Source: JAABSP01 sp011390135
Lineage (GTDB): Bacteria; Desulfobacterota; Desulfobacteria; Desulfobacterales; JAABSP01
DNA: 13,306 nucleotides
NCBI GenBank assembly: GCA_011390135.1
Contig: JAABSZ010000113.1
Span: forward strand, 1 to 13,306
Direction of reading: 5' to 3'
The notes under the pieces were generated by a model. The model searched no databases and was not told the DNA's origin. It saw only the letters and a program-made list of their open reading frames with translations. A program made the translations under genes and the position numbers. Positions 1 to 6,914 of this stretch are shown here, piece after piece (within the stretch, counting starts at the first letter, position 1; every line of letters starts with the position of its first letter).

Positions 1-1679
1 GCCCAGCGCACCCCGTCCGTGTCCGCGGCCGTGGGGGGCGCGATCTGCAGCGGGGCCCAGGAGCGGAGTACCTCCTGATTCCGGTAGTTGTCGGCCACCG
101 CGGTTCCCCCTTCATTCATGGGGATCGCGGTTCGGACCTCGGGTTGGAGTACGGTGCTGTTGAGCCCCAGTTCATCCAGAAAGCGGGAGTTGCTTCGCCA
201 GAGGCCATCGGGGCCAACCAGATAGCTTTCGGAACTTCCGCCGGCCCCGGCCTGCTGGGCCATGACCTCGTCGATCCGTCTGACCGAGATCCGGGTCACC
301 ACCACGACCTCCACCTGCCCCTCGGTCACCACGGGCTGGGCAAAGAACGCTGCCGGACTCCCGTCGATGGCTTCATAGGGGGCAAAGTCGGCCATGCCGA
401 AGATTTTGGTCTCCATCACGTCTGCCACCAGGTTTCCGAAGTTGGAGTCGCTGTAAGGGCCCGTCAGGATGTTGGTGCGGTAGTCCGGGCTCTGCTGAAC
501 CGTATAGAAGATGAAGCCGTTGGGGTTGATCAGCGCGATATCCTGATAATCGTACTCTTTGGCATACCGGGTGAAGAAGTCCTCCTCGGCCCCGGCCGCT
601 CTGGGGACGAAGGCCTCGGCCACGTCGATCTCCGCGATCAGTGCCCAGGTGGTATCGAAGACCCGTACCGGGGCCCACGCGGAAAGAACGTAGTTGCCCC
701 AGTAGTTGAGGGCCACCCCCTGTCCGGTTCCGCCGCCCAAAGCCTGTCGGACCCCTTCGGTGTCAACCACGATGGCCGGGTTGATGATGGTCGGCTCCTC
801 CAGATGGATGGAGTTGGAGCGGAAGAGAGCGTCGGGGCCGATGACGTAGGTCTCGCCGGTTGTTCCCAGGCCGGTGCGCTCCTGCATGATGTAGTCGATC
901 TGGTCCACCGACATCTGCACCATGACCGCGCCACGGAATTCCTCCCCAACCGTGACGGGCGCGGCCATGAATGCGGCCGCAATGCTCTGGGTCGGTTCAT
1001 AGGGCTCGAAATCCTGGAACGCAAGCCCTGTCCGGGCCTTCTCAAATGCCTTTGCGGCCGGGGTTCCGGCAAGCTCCCCCTCGGTCAGGCTCTTCCCCAG
1101 ATCCGTTTCCCGGGCCACCGAATAGAGGACATTTCCATCGGCGCCCACCAGGTAGGTGTCGTAGTAGCCGTAGGCGTCGTTAAAGTCCGAGAGCAGGGGG
1201 CCGTAGGCCTGGGCCACCTCCTCCCAGTTCGGGGAGCCCACGGCTCGGGCCACCCTTTCGAAGGCCCGCAGCGCCTCCTGCATCACCGGGGCCTGGGAGA
1301 GTACCCGGACATCGTTCATCCGCTCCCGGAAATAGTTTTCGATCAGGTTCTTCTTGAGCTGCTGGATCGCGGTGAGCTGGTCAAAGGCCTTGGACCGGAG
1401 GGTGTGGACCGTCTCACTCAGGGCCGTCATGTCGCTTCTGCGGCCTTCGAAGTGGTTGGTGATGGCGATGGCCTTGTTGGCCCGGGCCGCCTCCAGCGCA
1501 TCGAACGCATTGTCCCGCAGGGCGTTGGACGAGAAGAGGTAGGCGATGCCCCCCATGATGATCAGCGGGATGAGCGCGAGCCCCAGCAGTGAGACGAGGA
1601 GCTTGTTCCGGATGCTCTCCGAGATCTTCTCAAAAGGCCCCCACCGGCCGATGCGGCTGAAGATGCTGTTTTTTTCCAT
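1..1679 (-). CDS. Methyl-accepting chemotaxis protein with tandem Cache-like ectodomain (partial, C-terminus off window)
   Basis: The minus-strand frame opens at ATG 1679 and stays open for 559 codons to the window edge with no stop, so only the N-terminal part is visible. The start is supported by GGGAGG about 9 nt upstream. Residues about 26-50 form a hydrophobic membrane segment (LLVSLLGLALIPLIIMGGIA), followed by more than 500 residues of predicted periplasmic sensor. That sensor contains two copies of one module: TYLVGADGNVLYS (175-187) against IALINPNGFIFYT (381-393); TYVIGPDALFRSNS (277-290) against SYLVGPDGLWRSNS (485-498); and SAWAP (333-337) against RSWAP (539-543). This pattern fits duplicated double-Cache domains of chemoreceptors. 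The second membrane helix, HAMP and methyl-accepting/signalling regions would lie past position 1 and are inferred from the neighbours (CheA and three CheWs upstream in the same operon). A Cache-containing sensor kinase or phosphatase is the main alternative. It is probably the PilJ/PixJ-position receptor feeding the adjacent CheA. Confidence 0.82.
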   Translation of the reverse strand, partial: MEKNSIFSRIGRWGPFEKISESIRNKLLVSLLGLALIPLIIMGGIAYLFSSNALRDNAFDALEAARANKAIAITNHFEGRRSDMTALSETVHTLRSKAFDQLTAIQQLKKNLIENYFRERMNDVRVLSQAPVMQEALRAFERVARAVGSPNWEEVAQAYGPLLSDFNDAYGYYDTYLVGADGNVLYSVARETDLGKSLTEGELAGTPAAKAFEKARTGLAFQDFEPYEPTQSIAAAFMAAPVTVGEEFRGAVMVQMSVDQIDYIMQERTGLGTTGETYVIGPDALFRSNSIHLEEPTIINPAIVVDTEGVRQALGGGTGQGVALNYWGNYVLSAWAPVRVFDTTWALIAEIDVAEAFVPRAAGAEEDFFTRYAKEYDYQDIALINPNGFIFYTVQQSPDYRTNILTGPYSDSNFGNLVADVMETKIFGMADFAPYEAIDGSPAAFFAQPVVTEGQVEVVVVTRISVRRIDEVMAQQAGAGGSSESYLVGPDGLWRSNSRFLDELGLNSTVLQPEVRTAIPMNEGGTAVADNYRNQEVLRSWAPLQIAPPTAADTDGVRW

Positions 1680-1740
1680 TGTCAAAAACCTCCCATCATT
1701 TTGCGGGTTGTCCTCTCTTTATTTTCGAAGTTCGGTACAC

Positions 1741-2307
1741 CTAACCTCCGCTCAACAGAGTCCGGATGCAGGGGGCCACGAGGCATCGGCCCTCCCATTC
1801 ATAGATCCCCCGAATCCGCAGCAGATCCGGAAGGGGTTTCTCCTCCGGAAACGGGGCGGCCCCAATGGGCAGGGAGAGGATCTGCACGGGCGCGCCGGCC
1901 AGCAGCATCCCCCGGAGGAGTCTCTCCTTTCCATTCTCTTCGGTTGCGCTTCGGACCAGAATCCATCTGCCCCCGGGCTCGCTTTTTTCGACATCTTCCG
2001 CATTCGACTCATCATCAGACGGAAAAAGCCCCAGAGCATCTTCCGGAGAGATGGCCGGAACCACCTCGCCGCCCCATTGGGCCATGCCCCGGATAAAGCC
2101 GGGGGAGAAGGGAACCGGATAGGCCGCGGCCTCCCGGAGCACATCCTCCACCTGGGTCATGCTCAACAGGAAAAAGAGGGGCATCTCCATCAGCCGGGCG
2201 CCACTCCGGGAGGGAAAGGCCAGCACCTGGCCCGGGGCCTGGGCCCGGTGCGGAAGGGATGGCTCCTCTCCTCTCGGGATGGCCTGTATCTTATCGATTT
2301 CCTGCAT
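1741..2307 (-). CDS. Divergent CheW-like coupling protein (188 aa)
   Basis: This is a small cytoplasmic protein of CheW fold. The recognisable core is PVPFSPGFIRGMAQWGGEVVP (roughly residues 66-86), which matches the CheW pattern in which a proline/glycine loop is followed by a beta strand. The last strand is IRGIYEWEGRCLVAPCIRTL near the C-terminus. CheW proteins bridge chemoreceptor tips to the CheA P5 domain. The N-terminal 45 residues and the stretch around 115-130, rich in acidic residues and Ser, diverge from standard CheW, so the first strands are hard to assign. The start at ATG 2307 has AAAGGGA a few bases upstream. The gene lies 38 nt after the previous CheW-like gene and 61 nt before the chemoreceptor gene, inside the same minus-strand operon. 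It could be an adaptor specific to the downstream receptor; that role is inferred from position only. Confidence 0.72.
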   Translation of the reverse strand: MQEIDKIQAIPRGEEPSLPHRAQAPGQVLAFPSRSGARLMEMPLFFLLSMTQVEDVLREAAAYPVPFSPGFIRGMAQWGGEVVPAISPEDALGLFPSDDESNAEDVEKSEPGGRWILVRSATEENGKERLLRGMLLAGAPVQILSLPIGAAPFPEEKPLPDLLRIRGIYEWEGRCLVAPCIRTLLSGG

Positions 2308-2345
2308 GAATCCCTTTCACGTCAATGCCTTTCAATGGATATCTT

Positions 2346-2975
2346 TCATCGTTTGCTCCGGGAACTTCTCCACGCGCGTTTGAGCCGGATCAGTCTCTCC
2401 TCGGCAAGCTCTGTTGAGACCCGCTCCATGATCCCGCAGATCCGGGCGCGGATCGGTTCCTGCGCCAGCAGTTCTCGGATGGCCCCATCGAGTCCGGCTT
2501 CTCCCATGGGTTGAGTTTCCGCGGAAGTTTCGGCTTCTGGTGTGGGCCCAAGTTCCCGCAGTTTCCGGGGATCGACCACCAGAACGAGCCCCTTCTCCCG
2601 TACCAGAACCCGGGGAAAGAGGGAGAGAGGCTTTTCCCCGAATCCGGAGGGCAGAGGCCGAATTTGATCCTGCGGGGCCGATACCACCCCTTCCACCCCT
2701 TCGACTCGAAGGGCAAATGCATCTTTCCCACCCTGGGCCTCGATGACGAGGATCTGCGCATCCCCTACTGAAAAAGGATCTGCAGCTCCGGGCCCTGCTG
2801 AAGTCAGACGGCCCAGATCCCAGATGGGCATCCGCTCCCCTTCCAGATCCAGAAGGCTTCCATGAGGGGCCGCGCCGCCGGCCAACAGATTCCTCTCCTT
2901 ATGAATCCCTCGAACCCTTCCCAGTTCCAGACCGAATTCCATTCCCACAGCCGTAAAGACCAGCAGTTGATCCAT
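2346..2975 (-). CDS. CheW-like coupling protein with C-terminal helical extension (209 aa)
   Basis: Residues 2-141 form a compact CheW-like domain: QLLVFTAVGMEFGLELGRVRGI at the N-terminus, IWDLGRL at 51-57 (the 'xxDL' position of CheW), QILVIEAQGGKDAFALRVEGVEGVV at 74-98, and GLVLVVDPRKL at 129-139 as the closing strand. Residues 142-209 are an additional tail: a Pro/Glu/Thr linker (144-156), then a predicted basic amphipathic helical region (about 160-205) ending in SSRSKR. Typical CheW proteins stop near 150-170 residues, so the tail is extra. The ATG at 2975 lies 6 nt after the cheA stop, and its ribosome site (AGAGG) sits inside the last codons of cheA, which implies translational coupling. 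It probably couples receptors to the hybrid CheA encoded just upstream. The tail may bind another partner, but nothing here shows which. Confidence 0.82.
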   Translation of the reverse strand: MDQLLVFTAVGMEFGLELGRVRGIHKERNLLAGGAAPHGSLLDLEGERMPIWDLGRLTSAGPGAADPFSVGDAQILVIEAQGGKDAFALRVEGVEGVVSAPQDQIRPLPSGFGEKPLSLFPRVLVREKGLVLVVDPRKLRELGPTPEAETSAETQPMGEAGLDGAIRELLAQEPIRARICGIMERVSTELAEERLIRLKRAWRSSRSKR

Positions 2976-2981
2976 TCTCCG

Positions 2982-5864
2982 CTACCTCTTTTTTGCCAGA
3001 CTCGACATGGCCTCCACAAAGGCCTCATGCTGGTAGGGCTTCACCACAAAGCCCTTCGCGCCGAGGCTCAGTGCCCGGTTCCGGTGTTTGGCGGCCGTTC
3101 TGGAGGTGAGCATCAGCACCGGGATCTCTTTGTATGCCGGTTCAGCCTTGATCGCGCTCAGGAATTCGTAGCCGTTCATCCGGGGCATCTCGATATCGAG
3201 CACGATCAGGTCGGGCCGGATCTCCCGAAGCCGCTCCAGGGCATCGATGCCGTCCTTTGCCGTATGGGCCCGCCACCCCTGATCCTGGATGAGGCGGGAG
3301 ACCACCTGGCGGATGCTCACGGAATCATCCACAACCAGAATCTCGGTGGGCCCCTTTGTCGGCGGGGATACGGGTGCGCGCACCTCCTCCGGCTCCACCC
3401 CCTCCTCCTGTGCCCAGATCAGCTCCCCGATGTTGAGAATCGGCACGACACTGCCGTCGCCCATGATTGTGACGCCCGACACCCCCCGGACATACCGGAG
3501 ATGGGAGCCGGTTCCCTTGATGACGATCTCCCGCTGACCCACCAGCGCATCGATGATCAGCGCGCACCGCCGCTCCGCAGACCGAACCACCAGCACCAGA
3601 GGCTGCTCCTGTGCCGGGGGAGGCCCCTTCTCTCCGGCGCTTTCCAGAACATCGGCCATGTCAAAGAGGGGCAGCACCTCCTCGTTGATCCGCACCACAT
3701 CCCCCCGCTCCCCGGTGATCTCCTCGGGATCGATCCGCAGGATCTCCTCGATCTCGTTGAGGGGGATGGCCAGAAGCTGACCCTTCACCGTAAAGAGCAG
3801 AGCCTGCACCGCGGCCAGGGTAAGAGGAATGCGGATGGTGAAGCGGGTTCCCCCGCCGGAGTCCGAACGGACCCGGATGGTCCCCTTCAATTCATGGATG
3901 TTCTCCCGGACCACGTCCATGCCCACCCCCCGGCCCGACAGGTGGCTGATCTGATCCCGGGTGGAGAAGCCGGGATAGAAGATGTAGGAGACCAGCTCCT
4001 CATCTGCCAGTTTGTCCGGATTTTCCGACAGCTTTGCAGCCCGCACCGTCTCCCGGATCGCGTCGTAATCAAGACCCGCGCCATCATCTCTGATCCGGAT
4101 CACCACCTGGTTTCCCTCTCGCGCGGCCGTCAGTTGAACGGTTCCGGTCTCGGGTTTGCCCCGGGCCCTGCGGATTTCCGGCGGCTCGATCGCGTGATCC
4201 GCGGCGTTTCTCAGAATATGCATCAGCGGGTCGATCATCCGCTCCCAGACCCCCCGGTCCAGTTCGATCTCCTCGCCTTCGATGGCCAGACCGATCTTTT
4301 TGTTCAGTTGGGCCGCGGCCTCCCGCAGGGTCCGGCGGAGCCGGCTGACAATGGCGCGCATGGGGGTGAGGCGCACCCGCATCATCTTCTCCTGCAGCTC
4401 GCTCAAGAGGACCCGCTGCCGGGTAAGCCCGCCCTCGAAGTCGCTGTAGATCCCGGTGAACTGGGTATGAAGCGTGCCCACATCGATGACGGCCTCATTC
4501 AACGTCCGGATGATCAGGTTGAGCTGAGAATACCGGTCCAGCTCCAGATCGTCGAACTCGTCATACCCGAAAAAGGGCCCTGTCTCCCCGGTGGTGCCGT
4601 TGCGGACCGCTGCGGCCATCCGATCCATTCGGGCCAAAGCCTTCACCTCAAAGCCGACCTCCATCTCTTTTGCCAGCTCCCGGAGCCGGTTTCTCGCGAT
4701 CTCCAGCTCATTGACGCCCTCGGCAAAGGTCTCCATCCGCTGGTCGAACGCGCTGCCGGAGATGATGATCTCGCCGGTCAGGTTGACCAGCTCATCCATC
4801 CGCTCCATCCCCACCCGCAGGGTCCGGCCCGGCCGGCCCGGCTGTGCAAAGGTATCTGCCGGGATTTCGGCTTCGGGATCTGACGCGGGCTGCGCCGCCG
4901 TCTCCGCACCGGCTCCCGCCAGCCTCCTGAATCGGGCTTTGAGCCTTTGGATCCGCTCGCCAAGGTGCGCTGCCGGGTCCGCCACCATCCGCTCCAGCAG
5001 ATCCGAGGATTCGGCCAGCACCGATACGGTGGACGGGGAGATCTCCGCCTCATTCTCATAGAGCCTGTCCAGCAGATCCTCATAGTGATGGGCAAAGCCG
5101 GAAATCCCGGAAAGGCCGATGACCGCGGCCGCGCCTTTCAGCGTATGCACCGATCTTCGAATCCGGCCCAGAATCTCCCGGTCCCGGTCCGAGACGGGGC
5201 CCGAGACATGACCGGATTCGCTGACTCTCTCCTCCAGCTTGTCGATCGCGTCTCCGATCTCCTGAAGGTGATCTTCGGCCTCGTCATAGAAGCTTTCCAT
5301 CAGGATCGAATCGATGGCGAAATCGGCAGCCTCGGTTGATGCAGGAATTTCTTCGTCCGGCGCAATCCTTTCCGCGTCCGATTCAAAATCGCTCTCATCC
5401 CAAGTGTCGGCATCGAAAGATCCCCCCTCGATCTCGGGAACCGAATCGAGCAGCTCCCGGGGCAGCGGCGTATCTTCTGAGATCCCCCTGACCGGCCGGA
5501 AATCTAGGAGTGTCTCCTCCAGAAGGGTTCGTGCCGGGACCCCGGAACCGAGATAATCGGTACAGTAGGCTTCAAACCGGGCAACGGTTCGGCGCATCGC
5601 GGCGTTGGCTTCTTTGCTCACCGGAAGATTTTTGTTCAGGCAGTTCTCACAGACATCCTCCATCTCAAAGGCGATGTGGCTCAACCCCGGAATCCCGACC
5701 ATTCCGGAGGCCCCTTTGATGGTGTGGGTCATCCGGTAGATCTCCTGGAGCAGATCTTTCTGGTCCGGCTCCTCCGAAAGCCGCTGAAGGTTCTCCTTCA
5801 GAGACGGGAGATAGCTCTCCACCTCCTCGATATACCCTCTGATAAGTTCTTCACTGGATGACAT
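2982..5864 (-). CDS. Hybrid chemotaxis histidine kinase CheA (HPt-HPt-P3-HATPase-CheW-REC), ChpA/PixL-like
   Basis: This is the central autophosphorylating kinase of the cluster, 960 aa. Domains in order: HPt1 with phosphorylatable His47 (MTHTIKGASG); an acidic linker (about 125-180); HPt2 with His240 (SVHTLKGAAAVIG); P3 dimerisation (349-525), containing MRVRLTPMRAI at 495-505; an ATPase with N-box around 549-560 (HILRNAADHAIE), G1 DDGAGLD (593-599), F-box GFSTRD (632-637) and G2 GRGVGMDVV (644-652); a CheW-like P5 domain (about 685-815); and a C-terminal receiver with Asp846/Asp847, phosphoacceptor Asp890 (VLDIEMP), Thr920 and Lys942. The N-box reads DHAIE where most CheAs have DHGIE. There is an insertion at about 375-445 in P3 compared with E. 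coli CheA, as I recall for ChpA-type kinases. The start at ATG 5864 is preceded by AGGTAG. The receiver fused to CheA and multiple HPts are typical of Pil-Chp and Pix/Tax systems. No CheB or CheR is seen nearby. Confidence 0.96.
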   Translation of the reverse strand: MSSSEELIRGYIEEVESYLPSLKENLQRLSEEPDQKDLLQEIYRMTHTIKGASGMVGIPGLSHIAFEMEDVCENCLNKNLPVSKEANAAMRRTVARFEAYCTDYLGSGVPARTLLEETLLDFRPVRGISEDTPLPRELLDSVPEIEGGSFDADTWDESDFESDAERIAPDEEIPASTEAADFAIDSILMESFYDEAEDHLQEIGDAIDKLEERVSESGHVSGPVSDRDREILGRIRRSVHTLKGAAAVIGLSGISGFAHHYEDLLDRLYENEAEISPSTVSVLAESSDLLERMVADPAAHLGERIQRLKARFRRLAGAGAETAAQPASDPEAEIPADTFAQPGRPGRTLRVGMERMDELVNLTGEIIISGSAFDQRMETFAEGVNELEIARNRLRELAKEMEVGFEVKALARMDRMAAAVRNGTTGETGPFFGYDEFDDLELDRYSQLNLIIRTLNEAVIDVGTLHTQFTGIYSDFEGGLTRQRVLLSELQEKMMRVRLTPMRAIVSRLRRTLREAAAQLNKKIGLAIEGEEIELDRGVWERMIDPLMHILRNAADHAIEPPEIRRARGKPETGTVQLTAAREGNQVVIRIRDDGAGLDYDAIRETVRAAKLSENPDKLADEELVSYIFYPGFSTRDQISHLSGRGVGMDVVRENIHELKGTIRVRSDSGGGTRFTIRIPLTLAAVQALLFTVKGQLLAIPLNEIEEILRIDPEEITGERGDVVRINEEVLPLFDMADVLESAGEKGPPPAQEQPLVLVVRSAERRCALIIDALVGQREIVIKGTGSHLRYVRGVSGVTIMGDGSVVPILNIGELIWAQEEGVEPEEVRAPVSPPTKGPTEILVVDDSVSIRQVVSRLIQDQGWRAHTAKDGIDALERLREIRPDLIVLDIEMPRMNGYEFLSAIKAEPAYKEIPVLMLTSRTAAKHRNRALSLGAKGFVVKPYQHEAFVEAMSSLAKKR

Positions 5865-5895
5865 ATCTACCTGCTGCTCTTTTTCATGCGATCTG

Positions 5896-6528
5896 CTAGG
5901 TCCGGAATGCGGTCATCCGGCGCGCGGTGAGGAGCCGGTCCACATCCAGAAGATGGAGCAGCCGATTCTCGTTGCCGCCTTCGGGAATCCGGCTGAGCGG
6001 GATCAGCCCCCGGATAAATGGCACAAGCTTCTTCTCCGGATCTCCCTCCCGATAGGGCGGCTTCTGCAGACCCGTCTTCCGGGTATCCAGATAGAGGATG
6101 CCGGCCACCCGATCCACCACAACCCCCACCTTCATCTCCTCCCGGCTCAGGATGATGAACATCTTCCCGGCCCATGCCCCCGGATCTCCCGGAACCCCCT
6201 CCAGGCCGAAGAATCCCCTAAGATCGACCACCGAGACGATCTCCCCCCGGATGTTGCTCACCCCCAGAATCCAGTCCGGAAGGTTGGGCAGCTTTGTCAC
6301 CCGGGGCATGCGGCCGATCTCCCGCGCACTTTCCAGGGGCGCGGCCAGCAGGATGTTTGCCAGAAAGAAGCGGACATACTGGTCCCCGGCCCGGACCTGG
6401 GCCACTTCGGCCTTCTCCGGTTGGAGCCCCATCCCCGGAAACGGGGCGATCTTGGGCCGGAGTTCCGCGTCGATCTGGCGTACCAGATCATCGATGGGGG
6501 GAGATCGAAAACGGGGGCGCTGTTCCAT
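5896..6528 (-). CDS. CheW coupling protein (PilI/PixI position, 210 aa)
   Basis: This is the most canonical CheW of the three in the window. The CheW domain spans about residues 46-202: RFFLANILLAAPLESAREI (53-71), the signature LPDWILGVSNIRGEIVSVVDL (83-103, where NIRGE-x2-x-VVDL is the classic motif), then FIILSREEMKVGVVVDRVAGI (124-144), and a closing strand RLLHLLDVDRLL (189-200). An N-terminal extension of about 45 residues, rich in Pro and Arg, precedes it. The ATG at 6528 overlaps the stop codon of the upstream cheY gene in a TGATG arrangement, giving translational coupling. The hybrid cheA gene follows after 31 nt. Position directly after a PilH-like CheY corresponds to pilI/pixI in known pilus-linked systems. 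It should link the receptor to the P5 domain of the neighbouring CheA in the cytoplasm. Confidence 0.94.
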   Translation of the reverse strand: MEQRPRFRSPPIDDLVRQIDAELRPKIAPFPGMGLQPEKAEVAQVRAGDQYVRFFLANILLAAPLESAREIGRMPRVTKLPNLPDWILGVSNIRGEIVSVVDLRGFFGLEGVPGDPGAWAGKMFIILSREEMKVGVVVDRVAGILYLDTRKTGLQKPPYREGDPEKKLVPFIRGLIPLSRIPEGGNENRLLHLLDVDRLLTARRMTAFRT

Positions 6529-6893
6529 CAGAGCACTTCCGCCACGGCCTTTACCAGCTCCTCTCCGGTAAAGGGCTTGGTCACATAGGCATCCGCACCC
6601 TGTTTTTTTCCCCAGAACTTGTCGCTATCCTGGCTCTTGCTGGTGAGCAGGATGATCCGGATATCCTTCAGATCCGGAGAAGTCTTGATCTGCCGGCAGA
6701 CCTGAAATCCGTTCATCTTGGGCATCACCACATCGAGTACGATCGCGGCCGGCTTTTCAGAGCGCGCCTTTTCGATGGCCTCATGGCCGTCTGCGGCCGT
6801 GATGACTTCATATCCGTTTGCGATGAGCGGTTCGCTCGCCAGCTTGAGATGGGTGGGGCTGTCGTCCACAACCAGCAGCTTGGCTTTGCTCAT
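6528..6893 (-). CDS. CheY-like single-domain response regulator, PilH-like (121 aa)
   Basis: A stand-alone receiver domain. Acidic pocket Asp10/Asp11 (LLVVDDSPT), phosphoacceptor Asp54 (IVLDVVMPKMNGFQ), switch Thr84 (ILLTSK) and Lys106 (VTKPF) are all present, so it should accept phosphate from the hybrid CheA. The segment SDKFWGKKQGADAYVTKPF (residues 90-108) closely resembles what I recall of PilH, where a DKxWGKxQGA motif precedes the Lys. In Pseudomonas PilH is the receiver that opposes PilG in twitching control, possibly as a phosphate sink. A strong ribosome site (GAGGAGG, 7 nt before ATG 6893) and a 21-nt gap to the upstream gene suggest higher expression than that gene. The stop overlaps the cheW start by one base. 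The PilH assignment rests on motif resemblance and gene order, not on an alignment. Confidence 0.94.
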   Translation of the reverse strand: MSKAKLLVVDDSPTHLKLASEPLIANGYEVITAADGHEAIEKARSEKPAAIVLDVVMPKMNGFQVCRQIKTSPDLKDIRIILLTSKSQDSDKFWGKKQGADAYVTKPFTGEELVKAVAEVL

Positions 6894-6914
6894 TGGGGGC
6901 CTCCTCGATTCGCT

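Noticed and set aside
144..1592. Long plus-strand open frame (482 codons)
   Set aside because: It is antisense to the chemoreceptor gene. Its protein is rich in Gly, His, Arg and Asp without any domain pattern, while the minus strand has a ribosome site, a membrane helix and repeated Cache motifs.
2862..4883. Plus-strand open frame of 673 codons opposite cheA
   Set aside because: It lies entirely antisense to genes with complete domain signatures (almost all of it opposite cheA). Its product is His/Pro/Asp-rich low-complexity, as expected from the opposite strand of a GC-rich gene.
5867..5887. Six-codon mini-ORF (MKKSSR) ending 2 nt before the cheA start
   Set aside because: It overlaps the cheA ribosome site and could in principle affect initiation, but such short frames arise easily by chance and no ribosome site of its own is evident.
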